Source of the DNA: Pseudomonas brassicacearum subsp. neoaurantiaca
GTDB taxonomy: Bacteria > Pseudomonadota > Gammaproteobacteria > Pseudomonadales > Pseudomonadaceae
Assembly: GCF_013608025.1 (NCBI RefSeq)
Contig: NZ_VDLV01000020.1
Coordinates: 260,215 to 306,031, forward strand
Direction: 5' to 3'
DNA length: 45,817 bases
The notes beneath the pieces are model-generated. The model was not told the DNA's origin and searched no databases. It saw only the letters and a program-made list of their open reading frames with translations. Positions 25,705 to 34,974 of the stretch are shown one piece after another. Position 1 is the stretch's first letter, and each line of letters begins with the position of its first letter. The position numbers and the translations under genes are program-made.

Positions 25705-27228
25705 ATGACCGTGATCAAGCAAGACGACCTGATTCAGAGCGTTGCCGACGCCCTGCAGTTCATTTCCTATTACCACCCCGTGGATTTCATCCAGGCGATG
25801 CACGAAGCCTACCTGCGCGAAGAATCGCCGGCGGCCCGTGATTCCATGGCGCAGATCCTGATCAACTCGCGCATGTGCGCCACCGGCCATCGGCCGATCT
25901 GCCAGGACACCGGCATCGTGACCGTGTTCGTGCGCGTGGGCATGGACGTGCGTTGGGATGGCGCGACCATGAGCCTGGACGACATGATCAACGAGGGCGT
26001 GCGTCGCGCCTACAACCTGCCGGAAAACGTCCTGCGTGCCTCCATCCTGGCCGACCCGGCAGGCGCACGTAAAAACACCAAGGACAACACCCCGGCGGTC
26101 ATCCACTATTCCATCGTCCCGGGCAACACCGTGGAAGTGGACGTAGCGGCCAAGGGCGGCGGCTCCGAGAACAAATCGAAGATGGCGATGCTCAACCCAT
26201 CCGACTCCATCGTCGACTGGGTGCTCAAGACCGTTCCGACCATGGGCGCCGGCTGGTGCCCACCGGGCATGCTCGGCATCGGCATCGGCGGCACCGCCGA
26301 GAAAGCCGCGGTGATGGCCAAGGAAGTGTTGATGGAATCCATCGACATCCACGAGCTCAAGGCCCGTGGCCCGCAGAACCGTATCGAAGAGATGCGCCTG
26401 GAGCTGTTCGAAAAGGTCAACCAACTGGGCATCGGCGCCCAGGGCCTGGGCGGCCTGACCACCGTGCTCGACGTGAAGATCATGGACTACCCGACCCACG
26501 CCGCCTCGCTGCCGGTGTGCATGATCCCCAACTGCGCCGCCACCCGTCACGCCCACTTCGTGCTCGACGGTTCCGGCCCGGCCTCGCTGGAAGCGCCACC
26601 GCTGGACGCCTACCCGGAAATCGTCTGGGAAGCCGGCCCGTCGGCCCGTCGCGTCAACCTCGACACTCTGACCCCGGAAGACGTGCAGAGCTGGAAACCG
26701 GGCGAAACCGTGCTGCTCAACGGCAAGATGCTCACCGGTCGCGACGCCGCGCACAAGCGCATGGTCGAGATGCTGAACAAGGGTGAAACCCTGCCGGTCG
26801 ACCTCAAGGGCCGCTTCATCTACTACGTCGGCCCGGTCGATCCGGTCGGTGACGAAGTGGTTGGCCCAGCCGGTCCGACCACTGCCACGCGGATGGACAA
26901 GTTCACCCGCCAGATCCTCGAGCAAACCGGCCTGTTGGGCATGATCGGCAAATCCGAGCGCGGCCCGACCGCCATCGAAGCGATCAAGGACAACAAGGCC
27001 GTCTACCTGATGGCCGTCGGCGGCGCCGCTTACCTGGTGGCCCAGGCGATCAAGAAATCCAAGGTCCTGGCCTTCGCCGAACTGGGGATGGAAGCGATCT
27101 ACGAGTTCGAGGTCAAGGACATGCCGGTGACCGTCGCCGTGGACAGCAAAGGCGAGTCGGTGCACATCACCGGCCCAGCGATCTGGCAGCAGAAGATCAG
27201 CGAGAGCCTCGCGGTGGAAGTGCAGTAA
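25705..27228 (+). CDS. Class I fumarate hydratase (4Fe-4S)
   Basis: 507 residues, ATG with GAGGAG 8 bp upstream. It hydrates fumarate to malate in the TCA cycle. The N-terminal alpha domain carries C66 (PICQDTG), C185 (GWCPPG) and C277 (IPNCAATRH), the likely ligands of the oxygen-sensitive 4Fe-4S cluster. The C-terminal beta domain has GPAGPTTATRMDKF and GKSERGPTAIEA, typical of FumA/FumB, and the two domains are fused as in E. coli FumA. It corresponds to PA4333 by order. Transcription probably starts after the -10 at 25574 and ends at the terminator at 27253. Confidence 0.95.
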   Translation: MTVIKQDDLIQSVADALQFISYYHPVDFIQAMHEAYLREESPAARDSMAQILINSRMCATGHRPICQDTGIVTVFVRVGMDVRWDGATMSLDDMINEGVRRAYNLPENVLRASILADPAGARKNTKDNTPAVIHYSIVPGNTVEVDVAAKGGGSENKSKMAMLNPSDSIVDWVLKTVPTMGAGWCPPGMLGIGIGGTAEKAAVMAKEVLMESIDIHELKARGPQNRIEEMRLELFEKVNQLGIGAQGLGGLTTVLDVKIMDYPTHAASLPVCMIPNCAATRHAHFVLDGSGPASLEAPPLDAYPEIVWEAGPSARRVNLDTLTPEDVQSWKPGETVLLNGKMLTGRDAAHKRMVEMLNKGETLPVDLKGRFIYYVGPVDPVGDEVVGPAGPTTATRMDKFTRQILEQTGLLGMIGKSERGPTAIEAIKDNKAVYLMAVGGAAYLVAQAIKKSKVLAFAELGMEAIYEFEVKDMPVTVAVDSKGESVHITGPAIWQQKISESLAVEVQ

Positions 27229-27252
27229 CGCGCACGCAAGCGATGTGAACAA

Positions 27253-27285
27253 GGCCGGTGAGCGACAAGCTCACCGGCCTTTTTT
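27253..27285 (+). terminator. Intrinsic terminator of the fumarase gene
   Basis: GGCCGGTGAGC pairs with GCTCACCGGCC over a 5-base loop, followed by six T residues. Confidence 0.96.
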
Positions 27286-27302
27286 CATGCCACATAAAAA
27301 CC

Positions 27303-27392
27303 TGTGGGAGCGAGCTTGCTCGCGATGGCTTGGGTCCATTCAGCATTGATGTTGAAAGAACCTCCGCTATCGCGAGCAAGCTCGCTCCCACA
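27303..27392. repeat. REPIN, family B
   Basis: Inverted pair of TGTGGGAGCGAGCTTGCTCG units about 45 bp apart, between the fumarase terminator and the tcB operator. Confidence 0.9.
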
Positions 27393-27431
27393 AGGGCCAC
27401 CAGCACAGCCATTCATCGGGTACGCCCGCCG

Positions 27432-27451
27432 ACCTGTCAGATCTGACAGGT
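27432..27451. promoter_or_regulatory. lux/las-box-like operator upstream of tcB
   Basis: ACCTGTCAGATCTGACAGGT is a perfect 20-bp palindrome centred 85 bp before the tcB start. It matches the classical V. fischeri lux box at 16 of 20 positions and the P. aeruginosa lasB operator OP1 at about 17 of 20, both recalled from memory. The core is shared with the sites at 13842, 17158 and 19844. Confidence 0.75.
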
Positions 27452-27485
27452 TACAGCCCCGTTCTCCCTTGGCATCCTCGTTTTG

Positions 27486-27503
27486 GCCAGGCACACGCCT
27501 GGC
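27486..27503 (+). promoter_or_regulatory. Small hairpin in the tcB leader
   Basis: GCCAGGC and GCCTGGC pair over a 4-base loop, ending 23 bp before the tcB start codon and just before the AAAGGG ribosome site. It could affect translation initiation. Confidence 0.3.
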
Positions 27504-27526
27504 GCGGGTCAAAGGGATGAACATCC

Positions 27527-30500
27527 ATGGCAGAGCAAGCGCCCCTACAGATCATCACGCCTTCCATCGCCGGCAGTGCGTCGATCGCCACCATTGGCAA
27601 CAGTCTCGGTCCGGTAGGCACTCGGGGCGCAGCCTCCTTTGGGCTGCCGCTGCCGATCACCCACGCACGCCATCTGACGCCGGCCTTGGCGCTGCAATAC
27701 AACAGCCAGAGCGGCAACGGTACGTTCGGCATTGGCATGCAGCTATCGATCCCCAGCATCGCTCGCAAGACCAGCAGCGGCGTGCCGCATTACGGTGCGG
27801 ACGATGTCATGGTGGGGCCCGACGGGGTGGACCTTTGGCCCGACCTCGAAAGACAGACCCACCGCAAGATCGGCGGCGAAACCTTCGCAGTCGTGCGTTA
27901 TTTCCCAAGGATCGAAAGCAGCTTCGACATCTATGAACTCTGGACGTCCTTCGAGAGCGCTCCGTTCTGGCGAGTGCAGGGCAGCAATGGCCACCTGTAC
28001 TGCTACGGGAAAAGCGAAGCATCGCGCATCGCTGACCCTGGGAAACCAACACGCATCGCCGAATGGTTGCTGCTGGAGGAAGTCAGCCCGCTGGGCGAGC
28101 ACATCTATTACGAATACGCAGCCGATCCCGCCGAATCCGATGGCGATCACGACTACAACGCCCAGCGCTACCTGCGCCGGGTGTGCTATGGCAATGCGGA
28201 GGCCAGAGAAACCTTCTTCTGCTTCGAACCGGCGGACCCGGCCTCCTTGCGCTGGCACCTCCATCTGCTATTCGACTACGGACAGCGCTCCCTCCAGCTC
28301 GATGAAAAACCGGCATGGACAGCCGCCGACGAGGGCGCCTGGCAACTGCGCACCGACCCGTTCCATGCCTACCGATACGGTTTCGAAATCGGTACACGGC
28401 GCTTGTGTCATCAAGTGTTGATGTTCCACCACTTCCCCGCTGAAGCCGGTACGGAACCCGCGCTGGTGCGCCGGTTGCTGTTGGAATATACCGCGACCGA
28501 GCTGGGCTATAGCACGCTGACCGCTGCCCATTATCAAGGTTGGGACGCCGAGGGCCGGGTCGAAAACAGCCCTCCCATCGAACTGCACTACAGCGAATTC
28601 GAGTTGAACCAGGAACCTGAGACGTTCTTTGCCCTGGAGACAATGCCCGCCCTGGAAGATGGCCTGGGTTATCAATGCGTCGACTTGTATGGCGAAGGTG
28701 TTCCGGGTTTCTTGTGCCGCTACAGCAATCGTTGGTATTACCGGGAACCCGAGCGCGCCACGACCGGCGACAGCGACAAGATCGGCTACGGCCCTTGGAC
28801 GCTCCTGCCGAGGATCCCGGTGGCGACCGACGGTCCAAGGGTGATGCAATTGCTCACCGACCTGACCGGCAGCGGCCGCCTCAACTGGGTCATCGCCCAG
28901 CCCGGCATGAGCGGCTTCTATACGCTGAACCCGGACCGCAGCTGGTCGACCTTCACCGATTTCAAGCGTTTCCCCACGGAGTTCCTGCACCCCGCCGCAC
29001 AATTGGGCGACCTGGCTGGCGACGGATTGCGCTCGCTGGCGATGATCGGCCCGAAAAGCGTGCGGCTCTACGCCAACCTTCGTGAACAAGGCTTCGCTGA
29101 CGGCGTGGACGTTCCTCATGAACCGGACAGCGACCTGCCCCTGTTCAGCAACGTGCGCAGCGAGTTGGTATTTTTTGGCAATATGCTCGGCAGCGACAGC
29201 ACCGAGCTGTGCCGCATTCGCTTCAATGAAATAAAGTGTTGGCCCAACCTCGGTCACGGGCGTTTCGGCAAGGGTTTCGTCATGAGTCCCCTGCCCTTCA
29301 ACTACGACGAATTCGACGCCGAGCGGGTGCGGATCGCCGATCTGGATGGCTCCGGCGCGCCCGCGCTGATTTACTTGCGCAGCGATTGTTTCGAGATCTA
29401 CTACAACCGTGGCGGCAATGGCTTGGAGCAAACACCCCTGCAGGTCCCGTGGCCCGACGGCATGCGCTATGACAACCTCTGCCAGGTCAGCCTGGCCGAT
29501 CTGCAAGGCCTGGGTTGCGCCAGCCTGATCCTGAGCGATACCCATCACCCGTCGGACCTGAAACCGCGCCATTGGCGCTACGATTTCGTCGCGACACGGC
29601 CTTACCTGCTCAGCGCCACGAACAACAACATGGGCTGCAGCAGTAGCCTGGCGTACCGCAGCAGTGCGCAGTTCTGGCTGGATGAAAAATGGCAGATCCT
29701 GGAACGCAGCCAGCCACCCGTTTGCCATTTGCCCATGGCTTTGCCGCTGATAGCCCGTCAGCAACAGCTGGACGAAATCACTGGAAATAGCCTGACCCAG
29801 CGTTTTACCTATTTCGAGGGCGACTACGACAGCTATCACCGCGAATTCCGGGGCTTCGGCCGGCTGTATCAGCTCGACAGCGAAATCTCCGACGCAAACA
29901 CGGACAGCGGTTTTACCGCGCCGGTATTGGTCAAGACCTGGTTCCACACCGGCCGTACCGTCGACCAACTCCTCAAGGATTGTTTCGAGGCTGACGACGA
30001 CCACGCACCGCTGCTGGGACCGACGCTGCTGACTCAGTTTAATGAACTGGAAAACGCCGAAGAGATCATCACCCCCGACCCCGACACTGCTCGGGAAATG
30101 GCTTACGCCTTGGGTGGCAACGTATTACGCAGCGAGACCCATCAGACCGAATCCATCTTCATACACGTGCCTTACACTGTGACGCAACAACGCTACCTGC
30201 TGCGTCTACCACATCCGGGGCATAAAACCTTGTCGGTATTGGGGTTGGAAACGGTCAGCCTGCAATACGATGGTTTCATCAACGATCCGCAAGCCCAGCA
30301 CAGCATTACCCTAGACTGGAACCGCTACGGCCAGCCAGTGCACAGCTTCGTCGTTCATTACGCCCGACGCCTGACCGCGACCGACGAGGCGCCCTTTGCA
30401 GATGAACACGAGAACACCTGGTGGCGCGATGCCCATGACGATCAGCAGCAAGTCTTTCATCTCATTGAAAGCCGGGCCGAAACACTGGATTTATCCGACG

Positions 30501-31957
30501 AGGACCGCCAACGCATACAGCTGGGCCTGCCCTGGCGCGCTCGAACCAACGGGCTGCAGCTTCCTAAAGGCGATCTCCCCGCAGGACTGTCTCCGCGACA
30601 GATCAGCTACGAATCCTTCCTTGTTCATCAAGACTCGGAAGAGTGGGCAACCGCCCGGGTGCTGATCGCCCTACAAGAACAAACCTACCTGCGCGATGAC
30701 TCGGACCACATTCTGTTCCAGGCCTTGCGCGGTCCGTTGGAAGTGGCCGAGTTCGACAAGCAGGCGCTGGGCGCCTACGACGTCGTGCCTGGGCAATTCA
30801 ACATCCGCAGGGAACTGGTAATGATTGGCTTCGAGCCCATGAATCTATTCCTGCCAGAAAACCCAGACGAAGATGAAGCCCTGAACCTGTGGTCGAAAAA
30901 AGTCGGCTTCGCCACCTACTTGCCACTCGCAGGCTTCTTCCATCTCAGTGCGTTACAGCAAACCCGGAGCCACGGCGTTACCACGACCGACTATGACGCC
31001 TATAACCTGATGCCCATCGCCGTGACACTGCCGGATGGCTGCACGAGCCGAGTCGAATACGACTACCATTCGCTGCTGCCCTGGAAAATCACCGACCCCA
31101 ACAATAATATCCAACAGGCGCTTTATGGCCCGGCCGGCGTGCCTTTGGCTACCACGTTTCACGGCACCGAGAGTGGCGCTTCGGCAGGTTTCGATTACAT
31201 CGAAACTTATCAACCGCCCGCAGACCTGTCTCCCGCTTATGCCATTGAAAATCCAGCGGGCACCCTAGGCAACATGGCCAGCGTCGTGCGGATCGAAAAT
31301 ATGAGCTGGATGGGCACGCTCGACTTGACGCTGGTTTTGTCGGAGCTGCGCGATGAATGGATCAACGCCCGCTATCTACTGCCCAGCGGCCATATTCGCG
31401 CCTCGGCGCGTGTTCGCCTGGCCCGGATGAAAACGCGTACCGCCGATGAAGAACTGCTCAGCTCGTTGATCCTGGCAACGGTCCGGGAACCGGCCCACAG
31501 CGTCGTGCTGAGTGCCGACCGTTATCCGGGTGATGACTTGCGCCAGATACGCATCGCCCTCAGCGCGGTCGACGGTTTTGGTCGTCCTTTGCAAACCAAG
31601 CAATTGGTCGAGCCAGGGCAAGCCTATGCCGTGGCCGAGGACGGCTCATTGCTATTGGACGGCGATAAGCCGACCCAGCGAGAAGCCACCCCGCGCTGGC
31701 GCGTCAGCGAACGGGTCGAGTACAACAACAAAGGTTTGGTCACCCGGGTCTACCGCCCTTACTTCGCCAATGCCTGGCGCTACATCAACGATGCTTCGTT
31801 GCGCGAACACGGCTATCACGATCAGCAGTTCTACGATCCGCCCGGACGGCTGGTCAAGGTCATCAATGCCAAGGGGCATGAGGCCTGGCATGTCTATCAT
31901 CCGTGGTACCAGTGCGATCACGATTACAACGATACGGATCCGGGCCCAGCCCGGTGA
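27527..31957 (+). CDS. Tc toxin B subunit (TcdB/TcaC-like, SpvB domain)
   Basis: 1476 residues. The N-terminal SpvB domain is clear (ITPSIAGSASIATIGNSLGP, then GAASFGLPLPI and GIGMQLSIPSIARKT). The middle has beta-propeller-type repeats (LTDLTGSGRLNWV near 445, LGDLAGDGLRSL near 495, IADLDGSGAPALIYL near 605, LADLQGLGCASLIL near 655), followed by the TcdB middle domains. In Tc toxins TcB and TcC form a hollow cocoon that holds the toxic C-terminus of TcC, and the propeller docks on the TcA pore. The ATG has AAAGGG 10 bp upstream. The stop overlaps the tcC start (GTGA), so the two are translated together in equal amounts. The TcA genes lie 14 kb away on the other strand under a matching operator. 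Confidence 0.94.
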   Translation: MAEQAPLQIITPSIAGSASIATIGNSLGPVGTRGAASFGLPLPITHARHLTPALALQYNSQSGNGTFGIGMQLSIPSIARKTSSGVPHYGADDVMVGPDGVDLWPDLERQTHRKIGGETFAVVRYFPRIESSFDIYELWTSFESAPFWRVQGSNGHLYCYGKSEASRIADPGKPTRIAEWLLLEEVSPLGEHIYYEYAADPAESDGDHDYNAQRYLRRVCYGNAEARETFFCFEPADPASLRWHLHLLFDYGQRSLQLDEKPAWTAADEGAWQLRTDPFHAYRYGFEIGTRRLCHQVLMFHHFPAEAGTEPALVRRLLLEYTATELGYSTLTAAHYQGWDAEGRVENSPPIELHYSEFELNQEPETFFALETMPALEDGLGYQCVDLYGEGVPGFLCRYSNRWYYREPERATTGDSDKIGYGPWTLLPRIPVATDGPRVMQLLTDLTGSGRLNWVIAQPGMSGFYTLNPDRSWSTFTDFKRFPTEFLHPAAQLGDLAGDGLRSLAMIGPKSVRLYANLREQGFADGVDVPHEPDSDLPLFSNVRSELVFFGNMLGSDSTELCRIRFNEIKCWPNLGHGRFGKGFVMSPLPFNYDEFDAERVRIADLDGSGAPALIYLRSDCFEIYYNRGGNGLEQTPLQVPWPDGMRYDNLCQVSLADLQGLGCASLILSDTHHPSDLKPRHWRYDFVATRPYLLSATNNNMGCSSSLAYRSSAQFWLDEKWQILERSQPPVCHLPMALPLIARQQQLDEITGNSLTQRFTYFEGDYDSYHREFRGFGRLYQLDSEISDANTDSGFTAPVLVKTWFHTGRTVDQLLKDCFEADDDHAPLLGPTLLTQFNELENAEEIITPDPDTAREMAYALGGNVLRSETHQTESIFIHVPYTVTQQRYLLRLPHPGHKTLSVLGLETVSLQYDGFINDPQAQHSITLDWNRYGQPVHSFVVHYARRLTATDEAPFADEHENTWWRDAHDDQQQVFHLIESRAETLDLSDEDRQRIQLGLPWRARTNGLQLPKGDLPAGLSPRQISYESFLVHQDSEEWATARVLIALQEQTYLRDDSDHILFQALRGPLEVAEFDKQALGAYDVVPGQFNIRRELVMIGFEPMNLFLPENPDEDEALNLWSKKVGFATYLPLAGFFHLSALQQTRSHGVTTTDYDAYNLMPIAVTLPDGCTSRVEYDYHSLLPWKITDPNNNIQQALYGPAGVPLATTFHGTESGASAGFDYIETYQPPADLSPAYAIENPAGTLGNMASVVRIENMSWMGTLDLTLVLSELRDEWINARYLLPSGHIRASARVRLARMKTRTADEELLSSLILATVREPAHSVVLSADRYPGDDLRQIRIALSAVDGFGRPLQTKQLVEPGQAYAVAEDGSLLLDGDKPTQREATPRWRVSERVEYNNKGLVTRVYRPYFANAWRYINDASLREHGYHDQQFYDPPGRLVKVINAKGHEAWHVYHPWYQCDHDYNDTDPGPAR

Positions 31958-34782
31958 ACACGCAGGTTCATCGAAAGACGCCAGTCGTGGCGGTGGTCGA
32001 TGGGCGGGCAGGACCGGTCCGGCGAGTGGATTACCTGCGCGGTTCGAGGAGCGACCAGACCCAAAGGCTGGTCACGGCCCAGGCGTATGACGCCGCCGGG
32101 CGCATCGTCGACCAATGGGACCCGCGCTTCCACGGTACGCAAACCATCAACCTGCACAGCATCTACAGCCTGTCAGGCACACCGCTGCGCACGGAAAACA
32201 TCGACGCGGGGCTGCGTTGCGAATTGCTTGGCCTGGCCGGCCAACGCCTGCACAGTTGGAACGCCCGCCACAGCGAGCAACAGACCAGATACGACTCACA
32301 GTTGCGACCCACGCTGATCCGCGAGCGCGGCCAAGACCAGGCCTGGATCACGGTTGGCCGCCTGCGCTATGGCACCCCTTCGACCGAAGACGCCCTGCAC
32401 AATCGATGCGGCAAACTGCTGGAGCAATACGACACGGCCGGGCTGGTCACCGTCGACGATTATTCGCTGGCAGGCCTGCCCCTGAATCAAAGGCAACGGT
32501 TTTTGGACACGCTGGAGCTGCCCGACTGGCCGGACGATAAAGCTGGACGCGAGCGTTTGCTGGAATCTGCCCGCTACGACACGCAGTGGCGCTACGACGC
32601 CTTGGGCGATGCCCTAGGGCAGACGGACGCCAAGGGGCATAGCCAACGCATCGAACTCGATGTGGCCGGACAACCCAAGAGCGTGCATTTGCAATGGGCC
32701 GACAGCTCCGCTGTCGAGCTGATCGCCGATGAATTCCGATACTCCGCGGCGGGCCAGCGCCAGGCCTATACCGCCGGTAACGGCGTCAACATCACTTTTA
32801 CCTACGACCCCGCCGATGGGCGCCTGACTGAGCTCAAGGCCACAAAAGGCAGCGATGTCCACCAACACTTGAGCTACCTCTACGACCTCGTTGGCAATGT
32901 CACGTCCATCACCGATCACACCCATGTCGTGCGCTACCACGCCAACCAGCGCTGCGAAGGCGTTCGTACCTTTTTGTATGACAGCCTCTATCGCCTGGAA
33001 AGCGCCACGGGGCTGGAAATTCCCGGGACAGGCACACAACCGGGGTTGCCCGGGCTTATCTCGCCCTCCAACCTGACCCTGCGAACCCCGTACACCCAAC
33101 ACTACGAATATGACCATGGCGGCAATCTGGAAAAATTGATCCACAACAGCGCCACTCCAGGGCAGGCGCATACGCTGCGCCTGACCATTGACCCGTCAAG
33201 CAACCGCTGCCTGCAATGGCAAAAGGGTGAAGCCTATCTCGACGACACCCTGGGCTTCGATGCCGGCGGCAACCAGCTGAGGCTGCCCTCTTCCGGGCAG
33301 CGCCTGACCTGGAACTGGCGCAATCAACTGCACAAGGTCACCCAAGTACAACGCGACGACGGCGAAGACGATGCCGAGCATTACAGCTACAACGCACAGG
33401 GCATGCGCATGCGTAAGCTGCATAGCGCCCGGGCCGCTTCCTTTACCCACGTGCGCGACGTGCGCTATTTGCCGGGCCTGGAAATCCGCACCCTCGACGA
33501 CACTGAAGAATTGCACGTCTGCACTTTGCAAGGCCCGGCGTCCAACATACGCGGACTGTACTGGGCTAAAGGCCGGCCGACTGAAATCGAACAAGGCCAA
33601 CTGCGCTATAGCCTTGACGATCACTTGGGTTCGTTGGTCATGGAACTGGACCAGGACGCCCGGCTCATCAGCCACGAGGGCTACTACCCCTTCGGCGGCA
33701 CGGCGTGGTGGGCGGCGGATTCCCAGATCCAGGCCAGTTACAAGACCGTTCGTTACTCCGGCAAGGAGCGTGATGCCAGCGGGCTTTATTACTACGGCTT
33801 TCGTTACTACGCACCGTGGATGATGCGCTGGATCAACCCGGACCCGGCGGGGCCGGTGGATGGGTTGAATTTGTATGCGATGGTGGGGAATAACCCGGTT
33901 CGCTACAGCGACAGCCTTGGGCTAAACAGGGGTGATGCACTCCATACCCTGATGACTGGGAGAACTACGCAGATTTTGCAGGGCGGACCAAACCCATTAC
34001 CTATCCTTACTGGCGGGCACCGGAAAATGATGGAAAAACGGAATGCCTATTTCAAAGAACATCCGGAAGCGGAAGCTTTTCTAAAAAAGAACAGAGATGG
34101 GAATCTGGTTGCCCATGCTGGCTTTGAAATCCCTGGCAGCACGCCTGACGAACTGGTTCGAGTGACGGATTTATTCAATATTCCACTTCCCGATCAGCTG
34201 GAGCTCGGAGTTCATGGGGTAGAAGAGTTTCGACCCGCCATTCAAGGCGTGGAGCAGGATGACCCTGTGTCCAGTGGCATATTCAAATTTGGCGATGTCT
34301 CACTGTATGAGAGGCTTCTGGAAAACAAGATCGTCGAAGTGTTCAACGACGCTAAGCGCCCCATAAAAATCTACAGAGGCGCGAATCCGGAACCGGTCGA
34401 TTTGGCCGGTCTCGAACATGAGATGCCCTTGATACAACCCATGATAAAAGAGCGGATACAGGCTCATATCGTTGCAGGTCGGCAGTACTTGCCGAAATCA
34501 GCCGGACTTCCCGGCATGCATGCCGAGAGTATTGGCGCACACCTCGCACTCGCCTTTCAAAAAAGTATGACGGGGGCGCTCGATCCTTCGCAGATCCTCG
34601 TGGTCACTCAGAAGCTTAAAGGTGCCAAGGTCGCGTTGGACTTTCCCGCCTGTTTCAATTGCGCCAATATCCTGATGGGCCCTGACGATTCCCAGGGTGA
34701 TTTCAAGCCATTCGGTGTTAGGACCGGCCGGGTGGATCTGACTCACTCGCGCTGGAATAGCGCAGTCCGACCATTCATTTAG
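31954..34782 (+). CDS. Tc toxin C subunit (TccC-like) with deaminase-like effector
   Basis: 942 residues from GTG at 31954, overlapping the tcB stop by 4 bp; an upstream ATG at 31903 is rejected because the family starts at MNTQVHRKTP-like sequence. Residues 1-657 are the RHS/YD-repeat core, ending in YYYGFRYYAPWMMRWINPDP and RYSDSLGL (650-657), where TcC proteins cleave themselves. The last 285 residues are the hypervariable toxin. They contain HAES (H856, E858) and PACFNC (P898, C900, C903), the H-x-E and P-x-C-x2-C zinc site of the cytidine-deaminase fold, close to the YwqJ-type polymorphic toxins. The predicted effector is thus a deaminase, probably of nucleic acid or nucleotides, not the ADP-ribosyltransferase of Photorhabdus TccC3/TccC5. 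GC content drops in this part, as expected for an exchanged tip. Confidence 0.9.
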   Translation: MNTQVHRKTPVVAVVDGRAGPVRRVDYLRGSRSDQTQRLVTAQAYDAAGRIVDQWDPRFHGTQTINLHSIYSLSGTPLRTENIDAGLRCELLGLAGQRLHSWNARHSEQQTRYDSQLRPTLIRERGQDQAWITVGRLRYGTPSTEDALHNRCGKLLEQYDTAGLVTVDDYSLAGLPLNQRQRFLDTLELPDWPDDKAGRERLLESARYDTQWRYDALGDALGQTDAKGHSQRIELDVAGQPKSVHLQWADSSAVELIADEFRYSAAGQRQAYTAGNGVNITFTYDPADGRLTELKATKGSDVHQHLSYLYDLVGNVTSITDHTHVVRYHANQRCEGVRTFLYDSLYRLESATGLEIPGTGTQPGLPGLISPSNLTLRTPYTQHYEYDHGGNLEKLIHNSATPGQAHTLRLTIDPSSNRCLQWQKGEAYLDDTLGFDAGGNQLRLPSSGQRLTWNWRNQLHKVTQVQRDDGEDDAEHYSYNAQGMRMRKLHSARAASFTHVRDVRYLPGLEIRTLDDTEELHVCTLQGPASNIRGLYWAKGRPTEIEQGQLRYSLDDHLGSLVMELDQDARLISHEGYYPFGGTAWWAADSQIQASYKTVRYSGKERDASGLYYYGFRYYAPWMMRWINPDPAGPVDGLNLYAMVGNNPVRYSDSLGLNRGDALHTLMTGRTTQILQGGPNPLPILTGGHRKMMEKRNAYFKEHPEAEAFLKKNRDGNLVAHAGFEIPGSTPDELVRVTDLFNIPLPDQLELGVHGVEEFRPAIQGVEQDDPVSSGIFKFGDVSLYERLLENKIVEVFNDAKRPIKIYRGANPEPVDLAGLEHEMPLIQPMIKERIQAHIVAGRQYLPKSAGLPGMHAESIGAHLALAFQKSMTGALDPSQILVVTQKLKGAKVALDFPACFNCANILMGPDDSQGDFKPFGVRTGRVDLTHSRWNSAVRPFI

Positions 34783-34974
34783 GGCGCTGCCATTCCATCA
34801 AGCGCACGTCTTGGACGGTGAGGCTCAATCGATTGCCAGAGCGCTCCAGCCGTTGCCGCACCACCTGACCGAAAACCGGTTTTGTGCCGGGAATTTTTAC
34901 CCGCTGTTCCCGTTGCCGTTGCCCGTAGGCAACATGCTATGGTTCGCCCCCGACTCCCACCGGTTTGCGCCTGC
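34783..34974. other. Intergenic region after tcC
   Basis: No terminator is obvious. On the minus strand a frame from about 34934 down to a TGA at 34775 is open for some 53 codons with near-coding composition but no start codon. It may be the 3' remnant of a gene cut by insertion of the Tc genes, or chance. The promoter of the following sensor kinase gene should also lie here. Confidence 0.3.

Noticed and set aside
25621..27252. 543-codon open frame opposite the fumarase gene
   Set aside because: Shadow of the fumarase gene; its His/Asp-rich product has no recognisable domain and it runs through both the leader hairpin and the terminator.
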